Below, one piece after another: positions 6,512-14,403 of a stretch of DNA of 41,654 nt. The notes under the pieces were generated by a model. It did not search any database and was not told where the DNA came from. It was given only the letters and a program-made list of their open reading frames with translations. The DNA comes from CALGLS01 sp047626155 (GTDB lineage Bacteria; Bacteroidota; Bacteroidia; Chitinophagales; Saprospiraceae): NCBI GenBank assembly GCA_047626155.1, contig JBLHRR010000030.1, positions 1 through 41,654 of the forward strand, written 5' to 3'. How positions within the stretch are numbered: position 1 is the first letter of the stretch; each line of letters opens with the position of its first letter. Both the position numbers and the translations under genes were made by a program.

Positions 6512-9075
6512 GTGCGACAAGTTAAGTCGCTTTTCAATACTGTTAGACCAATGATTAACAATAACCTTACATGCGTTAATCAAAATTGGATCTAACCTGA
6601 TATATTACTATCAGTTTTCTACTCCGAGGTGCGTCGCTAGCAATGGCGGGGTGCTAAGCTCGGAGGACAACAAAGCTCACCTTACAATAAGTAAGATAAG
6701 TGGAAGCCGTGAGGCGGAAGCTAAAACTGCTAGTCTTTTGCGGTGTGAGGAAGCGGAACAAGTGGTAAGTGTAATGTTATGTAAATCACTTTAAGTCTCG
6801 TTATTTTGGAATGGCGGAAGAGACTAACCTTAGAATTCCGTTGTAAGGCAAGCTAAAACCGCCGTAGTCAAAAACGACAAGGGGTATGGTCATGGAGTTC
6901 GTGTACTCACCATGCGTAATCACTTTCTAGGATTTATTCTAGGATCGAAAACTCCCCCGGGATAAAGGTGAACACTAATCCACTTAGTGTTAGAAGCGGA
7001 ACTTGGTAAGCCCGTATTTATCCACTTTGAGTGGTAGGAAGGGAGTAATTCCTTACGGAGTGGGTGCGGGTAAAGGATGCGAGAAGAAGCGAATGTCTCC
7101 TTGTAATGAGGGGGATAAACGTTGAGGTTTGTTTCGATGTAAGGAAGAAATAAATCGACATTACGTCCAGCGAAAGCTGTGCTGATTTCTGTCAGTCGAA
7201 TGACTGGCAACGCAGGTACTCAATTACGAGAAAACTGTCTTAAATTTTTCACATGGGAAAGCAGAGGGTATGACCTGTTATCTACCAGCAATCTATACGA
7301 TGGCAGGTCATAGTGCATCCATGTCCGAACAAACTGCATGGCAATTTATACGCTGGCAAAGAGTTGTGCATCGGGTTAAATACTTACAGTCACGTATCGT
7401 AAAGGCAGTAAAAGCGAAGCGATGGAATCTAGTCAAAATACTACAAAGTCTTTTGTCCAGCTCCTATGCTTCCAAACTTCTGGCGATCAGAAGAATCACG
7501 GAAAACAGCGGTAAACGAACCGCTGGTATTGATGGGCAACTTTGGAATACGCCCATAGCAAAGTATGAGGCAATTGCACAATTACAGTCACATGGTTACA
7601 AACCATCAGCTGTACGTCGAATCAAAATACCAAAGAGTAACGGAAAGCTCCGTCCTCTTGGAATCCCAACGATGCGAGACCGAGCCATGCAAACAATATA
7701 TTTACATGGTCTTGACCCCGTATCAGAATCACTTGCCGATATTAATTCCTACGGCTTCCGAAAGTCTCGTTCATGCGCAGACGCTATAGCGAGATGCTTC
7801 AGTATCCTAGCGAAGAAGGACAGCCCCGTATGGGTTTTAGAAGGCGATATAAAAGGATGTTTTGACCATATTTCACATGAATGGATGTTGGAAAATATTC
7901 CAATGAATAAAACCATTCTGGAGAAGTGGCTAAAAGCGGGCTGTTTTGAAAAACGCACTTTCTTTCCAACCGAAAAAGGTACACCACAAGGTGCTATCAT
8001 ATCACCGACGCTTGCAAATATAGTGTTGGATGGAATGGAAAATGTAATCGACAAAGCGTGCAATGTAAAGCACTGGGGAAAGATAGAACCGAAACGTCGG
8101 ATCAATCCCAATCATATACACCTCATCCGATATGCTGATGATTTTGTAATTACCTGTAGCGATAAATCGATACTCGAAAAAGCCATGAAACCTGCGATTG
8201 TAAGTTTTTTGTTAGAACGAGGGTTAGAATTACCTCCAGAAAAAACAATAATCACACATATCGACAAGGGCTTCGATTTTCTAGGACAAAATGTGAAGAA
8301 ATACAATGGTAAATTACTCATCAAACCGTCAAAGAAAAACGTAAGCGTATTCCTTAATAAAGTTAAAGTTGCGATTAAAGAACGAACAGCCGCGCCTGCA
8401 TTGGATGTTGTTAGAAAATTAGCACCAATGATTTGAGGTTGGGCGATGTATCATCGACATGTTGTTTCTAAAGAAGTTTTTCAAGACGTAGATAGTGCGA
8501 TCTGGACAATGCTTTGGAAGTGGTCACGTCGTCGTCATAGGAAGAACAAGAATATGAGGTGGGTTAAGCAACGTTATTTTATTCGTCACAAAGGACGTGA
8601 TTGGACCTTTTTCGCAAGAAACAAAATGGGAGGAATCGAAACCATTTTACGAGCGGGAGATATATCAATCATACGTCATCCAAAAATCAGGGGGCATGCA
8701 AATCCCTATGATAAAGAGGATGAGTTGTACTTTGAAAATCGAATAGGAAATAATATGCTTAATAAGTTGGACGGAAAGCATATGATGCGTTATCTTTATG
8801 ATCGACAGAAAGGACTTTGCTTAGTGTGTAACAAAGGTATTACATTAGAAACAGGTTGGAACATTCATCATCTCCTTCCAAAACATTTAGGAGGGAAATG
8901 GATAAGGGGAAACTTGGTAATGCTACATCCCGTTTGTCACATACAAGTTCATCAAAATGACTCGGTGGCTGCTGCGCTGACAAAGGCGTTATGAGTGCTT
9001 GAGCCGTGTGCTGGGAAACTAGCATGCACGGTTCTGAAAGGGGAAAGAGGGTGAGAACCCTCTGACCTACTCGAC
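6512..9075 (+). mobile_element. Group II intron 2 (chloroplast-like, HNH-type IEP, nonsense-mutated)
   Basis: About 2.56 kb. The 5' end GTGCGAC at 6512 fits GUGYG. Domain V is textbook at 9001-9036 (GAGCCGTGTG ... GCACGGTTC), and domain VI ends CCTACTCGAC at 9075. Bases 6512-7269 are the ribozyme 5' part and hold no gene; the palindromic segment GTTAGACC ... GGATCTAAC (6542-6597) is one of its stems. The encoded protein spans 7270-8994. It differs from intron 1 in sequence, size and protein type, so the two insertions were independent. Confidence 0.88.
7270..8994 (+). pseudogene. ltrA: Group II intron reverse transcriptase/maturase/HNH endonuclease with internal stop
   Basis: A single reading frame of 574 codons interrupted by TGA at 8434-8436. 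The upstream part (388 aa) holds the RT domain: RTAGIDG, GIPTMRDRAMQ, SYGFRKSRSCADAI, GTPQGAIISPTLAN and catalytic YADD near residue 290. The frame continues without shift from 8437 as GWAMYHRHVVSK. The interrupted motif is therefore the maturase I-R-G-W signature, with the Arg codon (CGA or AGA) changed to TGA. The C-terminal part has a zinc/HNH endonuclease: CLVCNKG, IHHLLPKHLGG, NLVMLHPVCHIQVH. The stop removes half the maturase domain and the endonuclease, so the intron is presumably immobile unless helped in trans. Confidence 0.9.
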
Positions 9076-9225
9076 TCCATGCTGGCAAGAGATCTAGGTA
9101 CTATTCAATATCTAGGTAAGCAGTCAGTTTTGAGTTTCATTGAATTTTAGCGTCGCCAGCACTGCATGTACTCCCACATTATAACCAATTAGAAAAATAA
9201 AGAGATATTCACTTTGCAAGTAGAA

Positions 9226-9942
9226 ATGAAAAATACAAGAATCAAATGTTACAAATGCATGAGGCCTTCAAGCACATGTATTTGTAAACACATTAGTCCT
9301 TTCCAGACTAAGACTCGTTTTATTATTCTTATGCATCCGAAGGAGTACAAAAAAGAAAAAAACGGAACGGGACATATGACTAAGCTTCAACTTGAAAATT
9401 CAGAAATTATAGTTGGTGTCGATTTTACCAATAATAACCGTGTAAATGAAATACTGACTAAAGAAAAAAGTTGTTCTTTTTTACTTTATCCGGGAAAAGA
9501 TAATTTCAATTTATCGATAAGAAAAAGTTCAGAAATAAATTCATTTATGGGTAATAATCCACACATCTTCCTTCTCGATGGCACATGGCCCTGCGCCCGT
9601 AAAATGCTTAAACTAAGTAAGAACTTGCAAAAACTAAAAAGAGTGAGTTTTGATAATAAAATAAAATCAAAATTTATTATCAAGCAGCAGCCAGAATCTC
9701 TTTGTCTTAGTACTATTGAGTCAGTCTATACTGTCTTAAATTTACTTAAGGAAGGTGACTTAGAACAATGCGAGACGAAGGGTTTTCTTATTCCTTTTGA
9801 AAAAATGATTGAGTATCAAGTCGAATGTATTCTAAACCCCAATAATAAAAACTATCGTTCAACTGCGAACAGAGAGATTATTCCTAAGAACATGTACAAG
9901 GAAAATCCGGAAAGAAGTATTATTTTTGAACAAGAAAGTTAG
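9226..9942 (+). CDS. DTW-domain tRNA-uridine aminocarboxypropyltransferase
   Basis: 238 aa from ATG 9226; a TTG at 9214 is in frame but weaker. The DTW family (YfiP/TapT) makes acp3U in tRNA using the aminocarboxypropyl group of S-adenosylmethionine. N-terminal cysteines at residues 8, 11, 18 and 20 (CYKC ... CICK) form the usual zinc-type cluster. The signature FLLDGTWPCARKML has Asp at residue 118, followed by the SLCLSTIESV segment typical of the family. It is the cargo of the cassette after attC6. A translation enzyme is unusual integron cargo, and a chromosomal copy may exist elsewhere. Codon use is AT-rich like the other cassettes. Confidence 0.85.
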   Translation: MKNTRIKCYKCMRPSSTCICKHISPFQTKTRFIILMHPKEYKKEKNGTGHMTKLQLENSEIIVGVDFTNNNRVNEILTKEKSCSFLLYPGKDNFNLSIRKSSEINSFMGNNPHIFLLDGTWPCARKMLKLSKNLQKLKRVSFDNKIKSKFIIKQQPESLCLSTIESVYTVLNLLKEGDLEQCETKGFLIPFEKMIEYQVECILNPNNKNYRSTANREIIPKNMYKENPERSIIFEQES

Positions 9943-10017
9943 ATGTCTTTTTTGTGAATGTTAGTTGTTAAAGATACTGTTATTAAATTAAACGTATTAA
10001 ACACCAAAGGGAATAAA

Positions 10018-10122
10018 ATGAATACGAACGAATTTAAAAGCAAGGCGAAAATTGATCGAAAAAGGAAAGAGTTTATTTCTGATTATCCTTACAAAAAGTA
10101 CATGGATTTTTATATTGAATAA
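10018..10122 (+). CDS. Small hypothetical ORF, 34 aa
   Basis: ATG 10018 to TAA 10120-10122. It is preceded by a purine-rich AAAGGG about seven bases upstream that could act as a ribosome binding site. The product is highly charged and basic in its first half (KSKAKIDRKRKEF), then aromatic (DYPYKKYMDFYIE). No family was recognised. It follows the DTW gene by 75 bp and precedes a possible attC. It could be a tiny second cargo or the remnant of a longer gene. Confidence 0.3.
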   Translation: MNTNEFKSKAKIDRKRKEFISDYPYKKYMDFYIE

Positions 10123-10226
10123 TGCCATTAATAAAAGGTAGACGGCGATGGCGAGAATAGTATCAAATGTAGTGCTATTTATAATAAGTAATTTAGAAAT
10201 AGGTTTTAAAATAGCTGGACAAATAA

Positions 10227-10345
10227 TATAACTAGGTATTGGATATCAATTTGTAATTGAGTTATAAAAGGATGACACCCCACCAGCAATGTGTCTTTGT
10301 TCATACGTTCTAAACGTCATACGGTATAGGCATGGACCGTTAGTA
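10227..10345 (+). other. Possible degenerate attC site 7
   Basis: Candidate only. A left box TATAAC (10227-10232) and a right box GTTAGTA (10339-10345) lie 119 bp apart. Arms TAGGTATTGGATAT and TATAGGCATGG pair partially. A short internal stem GACAC/GTGTC lies near 10272-10293. Pairing is much weaker than in attC1-5, but spacing and position between the DTW and zeta-toxin genes fit a cassette boundary. Confidence 0.3.
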
Positions 10346-10502
10346 GTCACAAGCCTGAAAATAAAAATATGTAGTAAATCATTCCTATATAATCTATAGG
10401 TCTTGCAAAAGTAAAACATACTTTAGCTGAAAACCCAAGTCTTCATTTTCAAAAGTTCAGTAAAATCGTTATCTTATCAAAGTAACAAATAACAAATCAT
10501 AA

Positions 10503-11069
10503 GTGACTGAAAAATAACTAATTATAGTGTCAGGGGCAAATGGGTCGGGAAAGACTACGTTTGCAATTCCGTACGTTAATGAAAAAGGATATGAATTCCT
10601 TAATGCTGATGAAATTGCGAAGCAACTAGAAGATCAAGGTGAAGCTAATGCAATGATAAAAGCAGGAAGGATTTTTTTTAAGCGACTAGATGCTAATATC
10701 AAAGATGAAATTAATTTCGTGATTGAAACTACTTTATCGGGTACTTACATAAATAAGGTGGCTCAAAAAGCAAAAAAAGAAGGATACAAAATTGTAATAA
10801 TTTATATTTTTCTAGATGACGCTGATCTATGCGTACAAAGGGTTAGGACAAGAGTTATAAAAGGTGGTCATCATGTACCTGAAGAAGATATTATCAGAAG
10901 GTTCTATAGAAGCAAGGCAAATTTCTGGAATAATTTCACTCAATTATCTGATAAATGGTTAATGCTATACAACGGTGAAGATGGCTTCCAACAAGTAGCT
11001 TTAGGATTGGATGGAAGGTACTCAATAATTAATGAAATCTTATTTGAAAAATTTAAATCAATATCATAA
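10503..11069 (+). CDS. Zeta-toxin-like P-loop ATPase/kinase, start disputed
   Basis: From GTG 10527 the product is 180 aa. A Walker A loop GANGSGKTT sits at the very N-terminus, followed by NADEIA, IETTLSG and the GGHHVPEEDIIRRF segment that marks the zeta toxin/COG4185 kinase group. Members phosphorylate UDP-N-acetylglucosamine or other targets. Starting at 10527 would remove the first beta strand before the P-loop. Upstream in the same frame the bases encode Leu-Ile-Ile-Val, exactly the missing strand, preceded by TAA (10515-10517) and then GTG ACT GAA AAA from 10503. This suggests an ancestral start at 10503 with AAA mutated to TAA. The feature span includes that segment. The toxin may therefore be inactivated, or use a rare start codon. 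Confidence 0.65.
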
Positions 11070-11215
11070 TGAAGAAAGTAATAAGATTAAACAGCGATAA
11101 AATTTATGCTGAATTAGCAAGGATAATAACCATTGCCAATAGTGCTGTAAAGAAAGCAAAAGAAGATAATGTAAAAATAGGAATACCTGATACCGTTTGG
11201 AAAACTTTTTCATGA
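11069..11215 (+). CDS. Small partner protein of the zeta-like ATPase (putative antitoxin)
   Basis: 48 aa. The start ATG overlaps the toxin's stop codon (TAATG), so translation is coupled. The sequence has LNSDKIYAEL, a charged helix (AVKKAKEDNV) and GIPDTVWK. This resembles the short proteins commonly encoded next to COG4185/zeta-type ATPases, which have an N-terminal helix and end in a P-x-x-VW motif followed by a basic tail. Here the tail is cut short after VWKTFS. It is the likely antitoxin, inferred from position and size rather than a known fold. No attC was recognised in the roughly 65 bp after it, so the array probably ends here. Confidence 0.5.
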   Translation: MKKVIRLNSDKIYAELARIITIANSAVKKAKEDNVKIGIPDTVWKTFS

Positions 11216-11281
11216 AAGTAGGAATCTTAACAATGGTCTTACGATAACACAATAGTGGGAAGTTTAAGTTAACAGTTAAAG

Positions 11282-11661
11282 TTAATCATAATACCCCTCC
11301 TTCCGATTCACGGTATCCAAATTCCCCAAACGAAAACGAAAAGGAATCTTCATAGTCAAATCGAGTTTTAAATCTAGCGTACAGAAGAACCCCAGCTCGT
11401 TGAACTCGAGATAGCCAGGCGTTTGCTGCTGTTGCAGGAAGTAAGAAAACTCAGTTGTAGGCTTAGTGTTAAAACGATTGGACGAGCCCGACGGCTGATA
11501 CTGATACGAAAGGCCTTTGTCCAGTTCTAAGTTAGGACGGAAGGCTTCCGTTTGCCGAAAGGTCTGCCAGTGTTGGAAAGAAAGTTGTGCTTGTGATAAG
11601 TTAGGTGTGAAAAATAAAAGAAGAATAAATGTAGCCTTTATCCCAAAATGTTGCTGCGCAT
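11282..11661 (-). pseudogene. Small secreted hypothetical protein, apparent frameshift in signal peptide
   Basis: The frame ending at 11282 encodes a hydrophobic signal segment (GIKATFILLLFFTPNLSQAQ) followed by about 78 aa ending RFRLGNLDTVNRKEGYYD, a C-terminal pattern found in Bacteroidota hypothetical proteins. That frame has no normal start nearby. A perfect AAGGAG site (11669-11674) with ATG seven bases later (11661) starts MRSNILG and then hits TAA. Adding one G in the GGG run near 11642-11645 joins this start to the signal peptide. I infer a one-base deletion, real or from sequencing. Longer in-frame starts lie inside the upstream rlmL-like gene and are less likely. Confidence 0.5.
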
Positions 11662-11732
11662 AGAAGCGCTCCTTTAGTAGTTGGAGACTAGCAAAAAGGA
11701 AAAGCAAAATTTTGGGATAAAGAGCTAAAGTA

Positions 11733-12941
11733 TTATTCTTCCTCCTCCGAAGCAATGTTTGATTCAGGATCGAGATTTTGATATTTAGATTTTTTTGAGC
11801 CTTCATAGAGGTCAAATTTAAGAAATCTACACTCCATAGCACCATTTTGCAATGGTATTTTTTTGGAAGCACGGAGACCTATACGCTTGATTGCCTCTGC
11901 ATTAGAGGAAATCAACCAAGCTTCGTAGCCCTTGAATTCCTGCTTAAATTGATCGCCAATCATACTGTAGAACTCCAGGATGTCTTCCTCCTTCAAACGC
12001 TCATCATAAGGCGGATTGGTTATTAAAATCCCTTTTTCTTCAGGTGCTTCCAGTCGCTGAAACTTCATCCGCTTGATCTCCACATAATCCGACATCCCTG
12101 CAGTATCCAAGTTTCGCTCTGCCATTCTCACCGTCTTAAAGTCCGAATCAAAGCCCAGAATCGGATGGCTTGGCTTTTTGATCTTTGCCTTCGCCTCTGC
12201 CAATACCTCGTCCCAGGTTTTTTGATTGAAATTTTTCCATTTCTGAAAACCAAAACGTTCCCGGTTCCAGCCCGCCGGCGTATTACTTGCTATCATAGCA
12301 GCTTCCGCCAAAAGCGTTCCCGAACCACACATCGGATCTATAAAAAGAGAATCGCCCTTCCAGCCAGTCAGCATGATCATACCTGCCGCCAAAACCTCAT
12401 TGATCGGAGCATCACCCACCTCTCTTCGATATCCACGCATGTGCAAAGAATCGCCGCTACTGTCATAAGCCAAATTCACCTCATCCTCATAAATATGAAC
12501 ATTCAGTCGCAAATCCGGAGAAACCGTATTTACATTAGGTCGCTTATCAAAACGATCCCGAAACTGATCTACAATTGCATCTTTGGTTTTCAAACCCGCA
12601 TATTTCGAGTGTCTGAAATAACGCGAATGTGCTACCGAGTCAATGGCAAAAGTATGCTTCAAGGTCAGGTGTTGCGACCAGTTGATGCGCTGCACTTCAT
12701 GATACAATTCATCCTCATTCCTAGCCTGGAAATGCCAAAAAGGTTTCAGTATCCGGATAGCCGTTCGCAACTCCAAGTTGGCGCGATACAGCATTTTTAG
12801 ATCTCCTTTAAAAGAAGCACCTCTAAGTAAAGGCTTAATATCTTCCGCGCCCAATCCTTCCAACTCTTGGATCAAAAGCGTCTCCAATCCCATTAGGGTT
12901 TTTACAACGTAGGTCTCTTTTTCTTTGGCTAAGTTTCTCAA
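11733..12941 (-). CDS. rlmL: THUMP-domain class I SAM-dependent rRNA methyltransferase (RlmL/YcbY N-terminal type)
   Basis: 402 aa. The N-terminal THUMP region (about residues 1-160) binds RNA. It is followed by a UPF0020-type methyltransferase domain with DPMCGSGTLLAEAAM (SAM loop, about residues 200-215), FDSD, and the NPPYDERL catalytic motif (about residues 308-315) of N2-guanine methyltransferases. In E. coli RlmL makes m2G2445 in 23S rRNA; the exact target here is not proven. The acidic tail ends EEEE. The gene overlaps no other real gene. The small frameshifted gene follows about 70 bp downstream on the same strand. Confidence 0.85.
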   Translation of the reverse strand: MRNLAKEKETYVVKTLMGLETLLIQELEGLGAEDIKPLLRGASFKGDLKMLYRANLELRTAIRILKPFWHFQARNEDELYHEVQRINWSQHLTLKHTFAIDSVAHSRYFRHSKYAGLKTKDAIVDQFRDRFDKRPNVNTVSPDLRLNVHIYEDEVNLAYDSSGDSLHMRGYRREVGDAPINEVLAAGMIMLTGWKGDSLFIDPMCGSGTLLAEAAMIASNTPAGWNRERFGFQKWKNFNQKTWDEVLAEAKAKIKKPSHPILGFDSDFKTVRMAERNLDTAGMSDYVEIKRMKFQRLEAPEEKGILITNPPYDERLKEEDILEFYSMIGDQFKQEFKGYEAWLISSNAEAIKRIGLRASKKIPLQNGAMECRFLKFDLYEGSKKSKYQNLDPESNIASEEEE

Positions 12942-13250
12942 TTTATTATTTTTTATAACAATGTAAATACGTAAAAGGGCTATTAAGTTGTTTTCACAAA
13001 AAACGAATTCTATTCCTGCGCACTCTGCTTGATTAAAATTGCGATATGGTGTATTTGCTTCAGGTAGAGCGCGCAGAGGTGATTCGTAAAAATACGCGCG
13101 TTCGCTCTGTGTTCTCTGTGTGATTAAAAAAACGTATTGGTACTTTAGCTCTGCGCACTCTGCGGCCTCTGCGTGATTTAAAAAAAACGCAAGGTGCGTA
13201 AAGCGCGAATAACCTCATGCAAGAAGCGTGAGCAACGCGTCTAAATTGCT
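12942..13250. repeat. Gene-free spacer with CTCTGCG-type interspersed repeats
   Basis: No gene seen. The spacer holds several copies of a degenerate unit: CGCACTCTGCTTGATT (13019 on), TCTGTGTTCTCTGTGTGATT (about 13107-13126) and ACTCTGCGGCCTCTGCGTG (about 13158-13176), each followed by an A-rich run and then ACGC or similar. The same unit recurs at 24077-24151. Confidence 0.65.
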
Positions 13251-14003
13251 CTAATGCTCCCTCGGCGCCAACTGCTTATTAAACTGCGCTTCAATCACTC
13301 CAGGCATTTTCTTCACCTGACTCAACATTCTTCCCGGATTCACTCGAATCGTATCAAAAGTCAATACATACATATCCAAATTAGGCGCAACTCTTTTTTT
13401 GATGCTGATGCCAAACTGCTTTTTGCTTTCGACAGCAGCTTCCACATCCGTCCCCTTTTCAAATTTCGCAATGATTTCATTTTTGATAAAATGAGAAGGC
13501 AATTTATTCACGTCCTGTGTAGGATGATCTTTTATTTTTTCCCAACCTTCTTCGTTCTCTGCAATTTCGGCTAGCGTTTTTTCAATCTCCAACAAAGCGG
13601 CAGGTCTTACATGATCGCCTCGTACTATTTTAGAAGTATCCTTACGGAATTGAGTGATGATGATTTTAGGTGTATCTGCCAATTTACTAATATAACGATC
13701 CTCCATTTCCCAGAAATTAGCAGCATTCAATCGCATAAGGATATCGGCCACCTGTTCCGTTGGGATTTCCTTAGTGTAGGTTCCCATTCTCTTGACATTG
13801 GCTTGGCCTACGTATTCTGCTTTTCCATTATTATAAAGCGTTAATGAATAGACAGGGCATTTGCCAAAACATGGGTTATTCGTCAATTTGACTACCCGCA
13901 TTACCTCCGATGTCTCCATTTCCGGCAAGGAAGCTTTGTTTTTGCGATTGCAATCCTGAGCTAAAAAGACAGTCAATAAAAGAATAAAAGAGAGTAATTT
14001 CAT
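13251..14003 (-). CDS. DUF6438 domain lipoprotein
   Basis: 250 aa from the ATG at 14003. This start gives a signal peptide MKLLSFILLLTVFLAQDC with a lipobox-like Cys; the longer frame to 14069 only adds non-signal residues. The DUF6438 segment has CFGKCPVYSLTLYNNGKAEYVG (about residues 44-65, listed here in parts: CFGKCP then YSLTLYNNG). The second half contains two short repeated-looking units around FIKNEI and VLTFDTI. Function is unknown; the family is common in Bacteroidota envelopes. It is transcribed toward the repeat-rich spacer before the rlmL-like gene. Confidence 0.7.
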   Translation of the reverse strand: MKLLSFILLLTVFLAQDCNRKNKASLPEMETSEVMRVVKLTNNPCFGKCPVYSLTLYNNGKAEYVGQANVKRMGTYTKEIPTEQVADILMRLNAANFWEMEDRYISKLADTPKIIITQFRKDTSKIVRGDHVRPAALLEIEKTLAEIAENEEGWEKIKDHPTQDVNKLPSHFIKNEIIAKFEKGTDVEAAVESKKQFGISIKKRVAPNLDMYVLTFDTIRVNPGRMLSQVKKMPGVIEAQFNKQLAPREH

Positions 14004-14065
14004 GATAGTTTGTATTTTGGCGTAAGATAGGAATTTTGGACAGTAAGAACGAAGGTTAGGGTAGA

Positions 14066-14206
14066 CCACTGCAATCTTTTAGTTAAAGCTATTCTACAGC
14101 AACGGCGCAAAGAGCGCTACGGTTTTTTGAGTAAAAGAGAGTCTAATGTTGCGCTCGTAGCGCCGTTGCAGTGGAAAGTATAATTTGGGGAACGCCAATT
14201 TGCTAT
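14066..14206. repeat. Palindromic interspersed repeat (family b, copy 1)
   Basis: Nested inverted repeats: CCACTGCAA (14066-14074) with TTGCAGTGG (14166-14174), and GCAACGGCGC (14099-14108) with GCGCCGTTGC (14160-14169). The element ends with GCCAATTTGCTAT. A diverged copy lies at 30184-30319. Confidence 0.65.
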
Positions 14207-14252
14207 GTTTTTACTAGCGTTTATGTCTGGAAATTTTGTAAAGGAATCAAAT

Positions 14253-14353
14253 AGAGGTCTTCAAAGTAACCGAGGAACGCACGGAACCTAATAGCCTTAG
14301 CTATTAAGGAGAGTACGTGACGAAAGTTGGTTTGAAAAGATCATTTGAGCTCT
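14253..14353. repeat. Long imperfect palindrome, about 100 bp
   Basis: The core CCTAATAGCC/GCTATTAAGG is nearly perfect. The arms continue outward as GGTCTTCAAAGTAAC against GTTGGTTTGAAAAGATC, with mismatches. It sits 50 bp upstream of the nucleotidyltransferase start and is long enough to fold as one RNA hairpin in its leader. No attC boxes were found. Confidence 0.55.
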
Positions 14354-14403
14354 ATACTAAATCTCTAGTCATAAACTCTACTAACTGAAATCAAAATAAT
14401 TAA

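Larger units (their letters stand above)
6493..9184 (+). other. attC recombination site 6, interrupted by group II intron 2
   Basis: Left part GTACAAC (6493-6499) with arm ATGTATATACG runs to 6511, where intron 2 begins. The site resumes at 9076 as TCCATGCTGGC, and the right arm is GCCAGCACTGCATGTACTCC followed by CACATTATAAC (to about 9186). With the intron removed, the two arms pair (CATGCTGGC with GCCAGCACTGCATG, AATGT with ACATT). The right outer box is degenerate (ATTATAA instead of GTTRRRY). The loop (9087-9150) contains a repeated ATCTAGGTA. Confidence 0.6.

Noticed and set aside
6542..6597. GTTAGACC/GGATCTAAC palindrome as another attC
   Set aside because: The boxes are in the wrong orientation (GTT outside left, AAC outside right) and it lies inside intron 2, so it is a ribozyme stem.
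6920..7210. Minus-strand ORF of 96 aa
   Set aside because: Antisense to the ribozyme of intron 2, no protein-like features.
1..11280. Integron integrase gene
   Set aside because: Searched all frames for a tyrosine recombinase (R ... H-x-x-R ... Y); none found, and the only enzymes with nucleic-acid motifs are the two reverse transcriptases and the HNH domain.
12165..12800. Plus-strand ORF of 211 aa
   Set aside because: Complete shadow of the rlmL-like gene.
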